From an uncultured Psychromonas sp. (lineage in GTDB: Bacteria > Pseudomonadota > Gammaproteobacteria > Enterobacterales > Psychromonadaceae): DNA of 64,000 nt. The notes under the pieces were generated by a model. That model searched no databases and was not told the DNA's origin. It worked only from the letters and a program-made list of their open reading frames with translations. A program made the position numbers and the translations under genes. The DNA lies in assembly GCF_947489755.1 (NCBI RefSeq), contig NZ_CANLFB010000017.1, positions 40,866 to 104,865 on the forward strand. The letters are read 5' to 3'. Positions 32,594 through 41,140 of the stretch are shown here, piece by piece; positions within the stretch are counted from its first letter, which is position 1; each line of letters starts with the position of its first letter.

Positions 32594-32962
32594 TTACTCT
32601 TGAAATGCATCTTGTATCCATTGTGGCTGTGTTGTTTTTTCGCTGATAGCAACGACATCAAAACGACAATAAGGCTCATTATCTAATTGCGATAAATAAT
32701 GTTTTGCCGTTTTAATTAATTTCTTTTGTTTTTGTAGTGTAACCGATGCTGTTGCACCACCATAGTCTTGATTTTTGCGGTATCTTACTTCAATAAACAC
32801 TAACGTGTCATCATCAGACATGATTAAATCTATTTCACCAAATCGACAATAAAAATTTTGACAGACAAGCAACAAACCTTGCGCCTTTAAAAACGCTAAA
32901 GCTTGTTGCTCATATTGAACACCAATAGAGTTACTGGCTTGAAATAGGCGAGGTAGCTTCAA
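32594..32962 (-). CDS. yraN: YraN, UPF0102 endonuclease-fold protein
   Basis: Small predicted nuclease-fold protein. The active-site-like pattern GEIDLIMSDDDTLVFIEVRYR (E-x-D then E-V-R/K) and YCRFDVVAI match the family. Length 122. Its start overlaps the last 32 bases of lpoA, and diaA follows closely, as in enterics. Biological role unclear. Confidence 0.92.
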   Translation of the reverse strand: MKLPRLFQASNSIGVQYEQQALAFLKAQGLLLVCQNFYCRFGEIDLIMSDDDTLVFIEVRYRKNQDYGGATASVTLQKQKKLIKTAKHYLSQLDNEPYCRFDVVAISEKTTQPQWIQDAFQE

Positions 32963-34976
32963 CTAAATTACCATCCTGAAACGTTGCCCAACTTAACTTA
33001 CTTTTAATGGTATTGCGCGCATCCAATGTTATTTCACCCACTAACCCTTGATAGTTATAACCTTCAATCACTTCTAATAGCTTTAATTGTTCAATTAAGC
33101 TGTAGCTGTCATTACCTAATGCAAATAGGCGTAAAGTACTAAGGCGCTGTCTTGGCCATGCCGATTGTACTTTTTCATTCATTTCTGTTTTATCTTCCAG
33201 TAAAAAAGCAACGTCAGAGAAGGTAATACCCGTTAACTCTTTATCTTGAGTATTCGTGAAGTCCTTCACATGGCTACGCGAACTTGCATATAAAGGAATC
33301 TCTTTTGCAAATGGACTAATAGCGACCGACATAAACGGTTTAATGAACATTAATTGCTTACGTTTACTGATAATGTAAATCGCATCAACATCGGCACGAC
33401 TTCTAATTTCTGTTTCTAACTTTCTACCTAAAACAGTTTGCATTTGACTGTTACGCTCTTTGCTTTTGTCCGTTTGCAATGCAGTAGCAAGGAACTTCGC
33501 ATAGTCTGTCTTTTTAGAGAAAAAGTGCGTTTCAGCAGGGTACAGCTCAACACCATTACCAGATGCTTGTTGTGAACGACTTAATTCTTTCCAACGTGCT
33601 TCAAAAGCGGCTGATGTTCTACGACCAAAGTCTGAGTTTGGTGCAAATAACAAAGGTTTTTTGTGCTTGTCTTGGAAAATCATTTCAGCAGCTTGTTCAG
33701 CTTCACCTTCAGGTGAAAGTGGGAAAGCATAATGAATCGATGACGTTGCACTACCATCTTCAGTAGGGAAACTATTCAGCGCGAGTACTGGAATATCTTT
33801 AACTAACGGTAATAACGCTTTTAGATTCGGTTTCAATAAAGGACCAATTACAAAGTCGATATGTTGGCTATGCAGTTGAGTTGCAATTTCTTGCATGGTC
33901 ATTGTATTGGTATCAAGGAATAAAATATGAGGAGGAGCAGTAATAAAGCCTCTATCAATGATTCTATTATTAGACACTTGGCTGCCATCTTGTACATCAC
34001 CTTCAATGGTGATCACACTTGAGTTACTTACGCCGCTTTCCTGCTCTACCTGTGATTGCTTTTGGGCTTCAGCTTGGTTATAAAATGCATAACTAATACC
34101 GTATTGTATTGCTTGAGCTGGTTTCTTGAATCGACCGGTTAAAGGTAATAACACCGCAATTTTAGAAGGTTGGTATGGCGTAGCTTCTTCAAGGTTAAGT
34201 AATTGCGACGGCATAAATGCTAATGCAAGGTGAGTTGGATAAAGTAGTTTCCAAGCATCAACACCACGTATTAATTGATTAGTACGCAATTGATAACGGT
34301 GATAAACACTCGCTAGTGCATACCAGCCTTGTTTGAAATTATCGTTATCAGTTGTTGATGATACTTTGTCTACGTTATTTAAAACATCAGTATCTAACAT
34401 GTTCAACTGGGTTAATAGTAGATCATTGTACCGCTGTTTTTGCTCATTATTTGTTAATATAGGTGCTAATAAAAATAAGGTGTCAGCGGCTGCCTGATGT
34501 TCTTTATTACGTACATGCAGATCTGTTTTTAACTTTAAATAATGTAATTTAGCTTCTTTTGAAAGCACACTCATATCAATACTTTTAACAGAAACCATCG
34601 CTTTATCTAATTGGTTTTGTGCGTATTGGTTATCAGCTATCAATAAAGTGAGGTGATTTTTTTGTTGAGTATTTAAGGTTTTGTTTTGTAAGTACTCAAT
34701 AACTGAATCTGCTAGAACATATTTACTTTCCTTAGTAAGCGCTTGTATCGCTGCTAATTGCCACTCAGTATTTTTAGGTTCTTTTACAATCTCAGCTCTT
34801 TGTAATAAATATTCTGCTGTTTCGTAAAAGTTAGTAAAAAGAGTCGGTGCATTTTTTTTATCTTGTCCTACTCCAGAACAAGCGGAAATAAGCATAATGC
34901 TCAGTGCCATGAAAGAAAAATGGATAGCTCTTTTATATATATTTGCAATGGTCAAATTTTTGTCCTTTTTAATCAA
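32931..34976 (-). CDS. lpoA: LpoA, outer-membrane activator of PBP1a
   Basis: Lipoprotein that spans the periplasm to activate PBP1a. Lipobox LISAC puts the lipidated cysteine at residue 33; residues about 40-240 are TPR-like helices, then a periplasmic-binding-protein-like domain (IAVLLPLTGRFKKPAQAIQ onward, with IDFVIGPLLKPN and ALNSFPT). Length 681. An ATG at 34910 would leave a shorter signal, but the 34976 start is acceptable. First gene of the minus operon, divergent from rsmI. Confidence 0.93.
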   Translation of the reverse strand: MIKKDKNLTIANIYKRAIHFSFMALSIMLISACSGVGQDKKNAPTLFTNFYETAEYLLQRAEIVKEPKNTEWQLAAIQALTKESKYVLADSVIEYLQNKTLNTQQKNHLTLLIADNQYAQNQLDKAMVSVKSIDMSVLSKEAKLHYLKLKTDLHVRNKEHQAAADTLFLLAPILTNNEQKQRYNDLLLTQLNMLDTDVLNNVDKVSSTTDNDNFKQGWYALASVYHRYQLRTNQLIRGVDAWKLLYPTHLALAFMPSQLLNLEEATPYQPSKIAVLLPLTGRFKKPAQAIQYGISYAFYNQAEAQKQSQVEQESGVSNSSVITIEGDVQDGSQVSNNRIIDRGFITAPPHILFLDTNTMTMQEIATQLHSQHIDFVIGPLLKPNLKALLPLVKDIPVLALNSFPTEDGSATSSIHYAFPLSPEGEAEQAAEMIFQDKHKKPLLFAPNSDFGRRTSAAFEARWKELSRSQQASGNGVELYPAETHFFSKKTDYAKFLATALQTDKSKERNSQMQTVLGRKLETEIRSRADVDAIYIISKRKQLMFIKPFMSVAISPFAKEIPLYASSRSHVKDFTNTQDKELTGITFSDVAFLLEDKTEMNEKVQSAWPRQRLSTLRLFALGNDSYSLIEQLKLLEVIEGYNYQGLVGEITLDARNTIKSKLSWATFQDGNLVEATSPISSQ

Positions 34977-35074
34977 ACTAATTCAAGATAAGTTTTCAGA
35001 TAGGTATCAAGATGCCTATAGTGTAATATTGCAGCCTTAGTTAAACAATCCTTAACACTTTAATAGAGTCAAAT

Positions 35075-35935
35075 ATGTCTGAAAAAAATCAATTAAATAA
35101 CGAAATAAGTGCAAAATTGTATATTGTCGCCACTCCTTTGGGCAATATCGGTGATATTACTTACCGTGCAGTCGAAATATTAAAAAACGTTGATTTAATT
35201 GCAGCAGAAGATACTCGCCATAGTGGTAAGTTATTAAGCTACTACCAAATCAGTAAACCCACTTTCCCACTTCATGACCATAACGAGCGTCAACGTGGTA
35301 GCGTATTGATTGAAAAAATCAAAGCAGGGCAATCGGTTGCACTGATCTCAGATGCAGGCACGCCATTAATTAGTGATCCCGGTTATCATTTAGTTAATGA
35401 ATGCCGTGAAGCAGGTGTCGATGTTGTTCCTGTACCAGGAGCATGTGCTGCAATTACGGCACTTTCTGCTGCTGGTTTACCTTCAGACCGTTTTTCTTTC
35501 GAAGGGTTCTTGCCAGTGAAAGAAAAAGCTAAAACAGAAAAATTAACCGCCTTAGCTGAAGAAACACAAACGATGATTTTTTATGAGTCTCCTCGTCGCA
35601 TGCAGGATACAGTAAAACATATAATAAATATCATGGGAGCTGAAAGAAAATTAGTCGTTGCGCGTGAATTAACTAAATTATTTGAATCTTTTTACGTCTT
35701 ACCCGCAGGTGAAATGTTGGCATGGCTGCAACAAGATACCAATCATTGTCGAGGTGAGTTTGTATTAATGGTAGCTGGTGCCAGTAAAAACGAAGATGCC
35801 TTATCAGTAGAAGCCATTAAAACGCTGACATTATTGAAAAAAGAGTTACCCCTTAAGAAAGCGGCTGCGATAACTGCTGAAATACATCACCTTAAGAAAA
35901 ATGATTTATATAAATGGGGACTAGAGAACTTATAA
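35075..35935 (+). CDS. rsmI: RsmI, 16S rRNA (cytidine-1402 2'-O) methyltransferase
   Basis: Tetrapyrrole-methylase-fold enzyme. LYIVATPLGNIGDITYRAVE, LIAAEDTRHSGKLL, ALISDAGTPLISDPGYHLV and VPGACAAITALSAAGLPSDRF are all intact. Length 286. Divergent from lpoA and 60 bases upstream of rnpB, as in E. coli where the same three-locus neighbourhood exists. Confidence 0.96.
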   Translation: MSEKNQLNNEISAKLYIVATPLGNIGDITYRAVEILKNVDLIAAEDTRHSGKLLSYYQISKPTFPLHDHNERQRGSVLIEKIKAGQSVALISDAGTPLISDPGYHLVNECREAGVDVVPVPGACAAITALSAAGLPSDRFSFEGFLPVKEKAKTEKLTALAEETQTMIFYESPRRMQDTVKHIINIMGAERKLVVARELTKLFESFYVLPAGEMLAWLQQDTNHCRGEFVLMVAGASKNEDALSVEAIKTLTLLKKELPLKKAAAITAEIHHLKKNDLYKWGLENL

Positions 35936-35962
35936 TTCTTTTCTCGTATCATTGCAAAGCGC

Positions 35963-35990
35963 TTGTTATCTATAATGGTTTCCGTATAAT
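35963..35990 (+). promoter_or_regulatory. rnpB promoter
   Basis: TTGTTA (35963-35968), 16-base spacer, TATAAT (35985-35990), then a GC-rich discriminator as for stable-RNA promoters. The predicted start, near 35998, coincides with the first base of the P1 stem. Confidence 0.7.
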
Positions 35991-35997
35991 CCGCCGC

Positions 35998-36367
<370 letters not shown>

Positions 36368-36376
36368 AACCATTCT

Positions 36377-36412
36377 AGCCCCTAGTTTATGCAAATAAGC
36401 TAGGGGCTTTTT
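36377..36412 (+). terminator. rnpB terminator (T0)
   Basis: AGCCCCTAG (36377-36385) pairs with CTAGGGGCT (36400-36408), extended by an AT stem to a GCAA loop, then a T run. Confidence 0.9.
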
Positions 36413-36529
36413 CGTTTTTAGCTTTTCAGTTTAATATTTAAATCACTTGGTGATTGCAGGGCATTTACATACGTACGCGAATGGCGATATATGACAGAGC
36501 CCTGTTTATCGACCAACTCCAACCATTTT

Positions 36530-36565
36530 AGCCCCTAGTTTATGCAAATAAGCTAGGGGCTTTTT
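36530..36565 (+). terminator. Repeat terminator T1
   Basis: Same stem as T0 (AGCCCCTAG/CTAGGGGCT) with T run, in copy 1. Confidence 0.88.
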
Positions 36566-36682
36566 CGTTTTTAGCTTTTCAGTTTAATATTTAAATCACT
36601 TGGTGATTGCAGGGCATTTACAGACGTACGCGAATGACAATACACGGTAGAGCTCAGTCTATCGGCCAACTCCAACCATTCT

Positions 36683-36717
36683 AGACCCTGTTTACTTTAT
36701 GTGAACAGGGTCTTTTT
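36683..36717 (+). terminator. Repeat terminator T2
   Basis: AGACCCTGTT (36683-36692) pairs with AACAGGGTCT (36704-36713), T run after. Confidence 0.88.
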
Positions 36718-36833
36718 GTTTATAGGGTTTCAATTTAATATTTAAATCACTTGGTGATTTCAGGGCATTTACAGACGTACGCGAATGGCGATATATGACA
36801 GAGCCCAGTTTATTCGCTAACTCCAACCATTCT

Positions 36834-36868
36834 AGATCCTGTTTACTTTATGTGAACAGGATCTTTTT
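36834..36868 (+). terminator. Repeat terminator T3
   Basis: AGATCCTGTT (36834-36843) pairs with AACAGGATCT (36855-36864). Differs from T2 by a compensatory C-G to T-A change. Confidence 0.88.
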
Positions 36869-36985
36869 CGTTTATAGGGTTTTAGTTTTATATTTAAATC
36901 ACTTGGTGATTGCAGGGCATTTACAGACGTACGCGAGTGACTATACGCGGCAGAGCTCAGTCTATCAGCCAACTCCAACCGTTTT

Positions 36986-37021
36986 AGCCCCTGTTTACTT
37001 TAATGTAAGCTGGGGCTTTTT
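36986..37021 (+). terminator. Repeat terminator T4
   Basis: AGCCCC pairs with GGGGCT and continues, after one mismatch, through GTTTAC/GTAAGC, then a T run. End of the array. Confidence 0.85.
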
Positions 37022-37085
37022 CGTTTGTGGTGTTTAGCGTTATTTTACGATGATAGGTTATTAATTGGTTTACAATAAAATAATA

Positions 37086-38417
37086 TTATTTCGCTTTGAG
37101 AAAGTCTGCTACCTCTAATAGAATAAATTCATTATCATCTGCTCGCCCTTTTTGGCGGCCAACTGAAAAAGGATAATTATTGTCGTTGGCGATAATAATA
37201 GTGTTTTCATCTACACGGTCAACATCTTCAATCGTCACAAATGGAAAACTAAAAATGCCCTCTATCGTCCCTCGAGGTGCAATTCCATCGGGATCTTTAA
37301 TCTTCATTAAATCGATGTATGCAATTTTACGCAATACATCATTTTCATCCTTATCTCGTAAATCAATGAGGTAAACCCGTTTAAACTGAGCTGGGTTTGA
37401 TGCCCAACCTTCACGTACATCACCTTGACCGCTATCACGCTCAATAATTAAGGCTCTGTTTTCATTAATCATATTGAAATCACCAATAGCGTGGTTGGCA
37501 TCTTCTAACGGATAATAACGAACAGTATCTAACCACTGCTGTTGTTGATTGTTAAAGGCCAAAATACGAAGAACTGGGTGACCATTGATGGTTTCTGATT
37601 TTAAAGTTTTAGCATCTACCATAGGTTTTTCTAGCAGAGGGTAAAGTGTTTTCCCGTCTTTTGAGATGGCCATCCCTTCAAAGCCACCAGAACGTTTAGT
37701 GTTTATTTTAGGTGCAGTTTCGTTTGGATTAGCAGGTTTAACAAATGCATTATCAGGAGAAATATACGACATATTATCTATTTTAGTTGCAACAACATTT
37801 TGAATAACGCCTAACTTATTTGTTTTGATTAACCATGGTCCAAACTCATCACCAAACCAATAACCGTCATCAACGGGTTGAATCGACTCTATATCGAAAT
37901 CCTCTCCCGTTAAATAACGCTGCTCGCTTGTTTCATCTGTTATTGGAAAGGGTACTTTATTATTTGGATCTGATAAAAAAGTTGTTTTATTAACGACAAC
38001 ACGGCCTGTTTCCCACCTTACTTCAACTTCATGAAACATTAACATCGCATCAGCCGAGTTTGCTTTTGTGCCGAAGCCGTTGTCTGTTAATACTAGAAAC
38101 TTATTATCACCAAGCGATTTGATACCTGAAAAACCTTGTAGTGGTTGACCTGGAAATGGTCTAGCTAAATCTGTTGCATCATCATAGATACTATAAGGTA
38201 TATCTGAACGATGATTATCTTTCGATGTAAAGCGTCCTGATTGGTTAAAATAATCCGCTGCATTGCTAGGTGGAAGAATAAATGACTGTGCAGATAGTTG
38301 AGCATGTGTTTTAAGAGTTGCTTCGTATTCCGTTGCAACTTTACTTTTATTGTCGGCAAAAGCGATAGGAGCTGCGGTCAGGGTTGTTAATGCGAGTGCA
38401 ATAGATAAGCGTAACAT
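37086..38417 (-). CDS. Exported phytase-like esterase domain protein
   Basis: Matches the 'esterase-like activity of phytase' family, predicted beta-propellers in the periplasm. Signal peptide of about 21 residues ends in PIAFA; the mature part has QGFSGIKSLGDNKFLVLTDNG, EDFDIESIQPVDDGYWFGDE, a GGFEGMAISKDGKTLYPLLE segment, and a C-terminal TIIIANDNNYPFS, all family signatures. Length 443. Substrate is not predictable. A weak PhoB-like site lies upstream at 38483. Confidence 0.85.
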   Translation of the reverse strand: MLRLSIALALTTLTAAPIAFADNKSKVATEYEATLKTHAQLSAQSFILPPSNAADYFNQSGRFTSKDNHRSDIPYSIYDDATDLARPFPGQPLQGFSGIKSLGDNKFLVLTDNGFGTKANSADAMLMFHEVEVRWETGRVVVNKTTFLSDPNNKVPFPITDETSEQRYLTGEDFDIESIQPVDDGYWFGDEFGPWLIKTNKLGVIQNVVATKIDNMSYISPDNAFVKPANPNETAPKINTKRSGGFEGMAISKDGKTLYPLLEKPMVDAKTLKSETINGHPVLRILAFNNQQQQWLDTVRYYPLEDANHAIGDFNMINENRALIIERDSGQGDVREGWASNPAQFKRVYLIDLRDKDENDVLRKIAYIDLMKIKDPDGIAPRGTIEGIFSFPFVTIEDVDRVDENTIIIANDNNYPFSVGRQKGRADDNEFILLEVADFLKAK

Positions 38418-38734
38418 GGGCTATTCCTTTAGAGTTAGTACAATCAAATACTGTTAATTTCATATGAGAATATAGCCATCGTATGATGCTAATATGACAA
38501 AAAAATGAAATTTAAAAGGAAAGTCAGTTGATTAATTCATTGAATATAATTGCATATATTCAATGAATTATTTTAGTGGTATTTGTAAATAGCACTTCAA
38601 AGCAATTACCCTTTAAATGTATGTATATCGGTATACTGATGAAGTTGATTTTGAATTGGCGCTAATTATTTATAGGGGCTTATAATATTTAGCCTCAGTC
38701 GATTTTACTTCCACTGAGGCTTCATCCATCGTGC
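38418..38734. other. Gap with a perfect 16-bp inverted repeat
   Basis: No gene. 38533-38548 and 38555-38570 are perfect complements (TAATTCATTGAATATA; 6-base loop). It lies downstream of the anti-sigma gene on the minus strand but has no T run, so terminator, processing site or operator are all open. The rest is the leader of the phytase-like gene. Confidence 0.7.
38483..38500 (-). promoter_or_regulatory. Weak PhoB-box-like sequence
   Basis: On the minus strand TTGTCATattaGCATCAT matches two Pho heptamers (CTGTCAT) at 6/7 and 4/7 with a 4-base spacer, 66 bases ahead of the phytase-like gene. Suggestive only. Confidence 0.25.
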
Positions 38735-39466
38735 TTACATCGATATACCACGGCCAATCGAGGTGATTGGGCCTGTTGGTTTGCCTGTCGATGATCCCAT
38801 TTCATCTTCTATTGTTAATTCAAATAGTTGATTTTCTGTCAGTGCTGGTAGCTTGTTAATATCTATATTAAGCGTTTCGCCTTTTTTGACTAAACCTAAT
38901 GATATCGGCGCATCCCAACCTTCCGCTTTTGTCCAGAACTGTAACGCTTTGCCCTCTGGTATTTCCACTGCACCTAATGGCACTAGTTGCATTTGATTCG
39001 TGTGACTGGTTTGTATTACCCAACCTGGTGTTTTGTTTTCTGGCTGTACTAATACGGCGATGTAAGTCGGTTCGCTCAGCATCGGTTCAACCGTTTGCAG
39101 TTTAAACCCTAATACCATGGCTAACACAAGACAAGCCATTGAGATGCCGCGCCATAACACGAGGTTTTGCCAAAAAGAAGTGAAGGTATTTGCCGTTATT
39201 TTCTCTGTTTGTGTCGGTTGTTTTTCAAGTTCATCAAGGCTACGTTCAATACGTGCAGATAAAGGCTGTGGCGCTGCTATTGGCGCTAAGTTATCAGTAA
39301 TCGATAAAAAATGGTTTTGCCATTGATTCACGGATTTTTGTAATTCAACACTGTCAGCTAACTGAAGCTCAAAAGCGTTTCGTTCTTCTGGCGAGAGCGT
39401 ACCAAGGACATATTGTCCTGCTAAATCCTCATCTATATCAGGAGTTTTTTGTGTCTTTTTATTCAT
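38735..39466 (-). CDS. RskA-type anti-sigma factor
   Basis: Membrane anti-sigma factor for the ECF sigma encoded just upstream. The cytosolic N-terminus has DLAGQYVLGTLSPEERNAFE, the usual anti-sigma start; a single membrane helix is at about residues 108-124 (SMACLVLAMVLGF); the periplasmic RskA domain includes KTPGWVIQTS, WTKAEGWDAPISLG and FELTIEDEMGSSTGKPTG. The ATG at 39466 has GGAGTG upstream and overlaps the sigma stop (ATGA), giving 243 residues and tight coupling; the frame extends to 39508 without support. Confidence 0.88.
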   Translation of the reverse strand: MNKKTQKTPDIDEDLAGQYVLGTLSPEERNAFELQLADSVELQKSVNQWQNHFLSITDNLAPIAAPQPLSARIERSLDELEKQPTQTEKITANTFTSFWQNLVLWRGISMACLVLAMVLGFKLQTVEPMLSEPTYIAVLVQPENKTPGWVIQTSHTNQMQLVPLGAVEIPEGKALQFWTKAEGWDAPISLGLVKKGETLNIDINKLPALTENQLFELTIEDEMGSSTGKPTGPITSIGRGISM

Positions 39467-40035
39467 TGTAAACACTCCTTTAAAGCATTCAGACTTCGCT
39501 TGATCCATGATTTGACAGTGCCTAGTGGCTTATCAATCAATGTAGCAATTTCTTGTTGTGTGTAACCGTCAACATAAGCGTGTAATACGCATAATTTACG
39601 CTCTGGCTCTAAGTGCTCTAAACAGGTTTGTAGAGACGCTTGTGCAAGGTGATCGTCTGCTAACTCAGTCATATTATCTGGTTGTTCTGCTGAGGCTAAA
39701 ACTTGGTTATCACATAGGTCGAGTAGAAAATCTGGCTCAGCTAATACTTGGCGATGAGTATGTTTCAATGCATTTAACGCTAAATTACGCGTTAACGTAT
39801 ATACCCAACCACGGGCAGAGCCAAGCTCTTGGTGGTAGGTGTCTGCCTTTTTCCAAATCTTAATAAAAGCATCATGTACTACGTCTTCGGATAACGGACG
39901 GTTTTTCAAAATACGCATAACCACAGTGAGTAGTCTTGATGCCTCTTGTTCATACAATTGCATCAAAGCATGTCGATCGCCTTTTGCGCAATGTTGTAGA
40001 ACACCTTCATAATCAAATCCAGTTGATGATGACAA
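39463..40035 (-). CDS. ECF sigma factor (SigK-like)
   Basis: Alternative sigma factor of 190 residues. Region 2 is seen in ALMQLYEQEASRLL and SEDVVHDAFIKIWKKADTY; region 4 in LCVLHAYVDGYTQQEIATLI and GTVKSWIKRSLNAL. No extra domains. It is followed with a 4-base overlap by its RskA-type anti-sigma. Targets are unknown; the DUF3455 gene 105 bases upstream on the same strand is a natural candidate. Confidence 0.92.
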   Translation of the reverse strand: MSSSTGFDYEGVLQHCAKGDRHALMQLYEQEASRLLTVVMRILKNRPLSEDVVHDAFIKIWKKADTYHQELGSARGWVYTLTRNLALNALKHTHRQVLAEPDFLLDLCDNQVLASAEQPDNMTELADDHLAQASLQTCLEHLEPERKLCVLHAYVDGYTQQEIATLIDKPLGTVKSWIKRSLNALKECLQ

Positions 40036-40140
40036 ATGATTTCCTTAATCCAAAAAAAGCCCAGTATAAGTCACTAGGCATCTTAAGGTATTAAACTCGC
40101 TTATTCTAGAAAATAGTTTTTCAAAGATGAAAGCTGTCGT

Positions 40141-40692
40141 TTATTTTGCTTTCCAGAATAAGTATTCGCCTGAGTAGTTAACCACTACTTTATGTCCTGT
40201 TTTGTCTATGTTACAGCCTGTTGCTGGTGCTGCACCGCCACTTAAATTAATACGTTGTACATAAGCGACATCTTTTAATGCACCCGGACGAGCTGACTCA
40301 TTCGCTTTTACTAATTGCATTGGAATACTGCCTTTAGCTGAAGGAGAAACGGCTAGCTGCGTACCAGTAATTGATGAACCATCAAGAGATTCCCATGTTG
40401 CTGGAGGACCAAAGTAAGACACTAAATGATTGCCCTTATTGTCACTTAAAATAGCGCGTGGACCTGCAAATGCCCATTTTGCTTCTGTTTTATTGGTTGC
40501 ATCTACTCTACATTCCCACGTGATATTGCCTTTTGCCATCGTAAACATAGCGACTTCATGTCCTGCTGGAACGCGTACTTCACTCGGTAATTTATCTTGA
40601 GAAAAAGTGCCTGCATAAGATTGAGTTGCTGCTGCCATTAAAAGTGAAGCTGCAGTCATTTTTAGACCTTTCAACATGTATTGATTTTTCAT
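40141..40692 (-). CDS. Exported DUF3455 protein
   Basis: 183 residues with a Sec signal ending near TQSYA-GTF (about residue 28). The mature part resembles DUF3455: VPAGHEVAMFTMAKGNITWEC, WAFAGPRAILSDNKGNHL, YFGPPATWESLDGSS and a C-terminal YLFWKAK. Two cysteines could form a disulfide in the periplasm. Function is not known. It is transcribed toward the sigma/anti-sigma pair. Its leader has a TGCATCC element (minus strand, near 40783) followed by CGATTG, which could be an ECF promoter, but I found no matching copy ahead of the sigma gene. Confidence 0.82.
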   Translation of the reverse strand: MKNQYMLKGLKMTAASLLMAAATQSYAGTFSQDKLPSEVRVPAGHEVAMFTMAKGNITWECRVDATNKTEAKWAFAGPRAILSDNKGNHLVSYFGPPATWESLDGSSITGTQLAVSPSAKGSIPMQLVKANESARPGALKDVAYVQRINLSGGAAPATGCNIDKTGHKVVVNYSGEYLFWKAK

Positions 40693-41140
40693 TGTTATTT
40701 CCCTATTAATTGATAGATTTTTGAATGTGCAAAACAGTCGATTTGCTACTGTTAATAGGTACTACAATCGAGAATGCATTTTGGATGCAAAAAAGAATAA
40801 ATAAATTTTATTTAAATTTGGTCGACCTTAAAACATCTAATAAAACCCTATAACTTATCCAGCGTTTCTGGCGTTTAATGCTTATTAGTTATTTCATGCT
40901 TTGTTATTCAATTCTTCTCTGCGACGATGATGAGCTCTATCATTTCCACTCTTTCTCTATAGCGGCAAGTAACGAGAGGGGAGCTGAAGGGGCTTTTATT
41001 GATTTAAATCATTCTTTCATCTGAAATATGCCATTTTGGAGTATCTTTTAAAAAAGTGAAATATTTTTAACCTGACATTAACCACTTTTATTTTACGGTT
41101 TAGTTGTTTTGAAAAATACGACTATACAGTGGAGTGAAAG
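40693..41140. other. Divergent intergenic region between the DUF3455 gene and the reductase operon
   Basis: No gene. Holds the DUF3455 leader at the left, with TGCAT/ATGCA inverted copies (40775-40789), a C/T-rich stretch near 40910-40960, and the FNR-like box at 40999 at the right. Confidence 0.6.
40999..41012 (+). promoter_or_regulatory. FNR-like site ahead of the reductase operon
   Basis: TTGATttaaATCAT matches TTGAT-N4-ATCAA at 9 of 10 positions, 129 bases before the first gene. A TATCTT about 30 bases downstream could be its -10. Fits oxygen-limited expression. Confidence 0.5.

Larger units (their letters stand above)
36421..37030 (+). repeat. Four tandem ~152-bp copies of the rnpB 3' tail plus terminator
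   Basis: Starting from the base that corresponds to ATTGCAGG in rnpB (36311), copies begin at 36453, 36606, 36757 and 36909; spacing is 153, 151 and 152. Each holds a diverged version of the last 60 or so bases of RNase P RNA including the P1 3' strand CCAACTCCAACC (TAACTCCAACC in copy 3), then an intrinsic terminator, then an AATCACTTGGTGATT palindrome. Relative to rnpB, each copy has GCATTTACA(G/T)ACGTACGCG in place of part of the tail. No credible reading frame runs through. E. coli rnpB is known to be followed by shorter repeats of the same kind. Confidence 0.95.

Noticed and set aside
36421..37030. CRISPR-like array
   Set aside because: Units of about 152 bp are contiguous, with no short conserved repeat separated by unique spacers, and they derive from rnpB.
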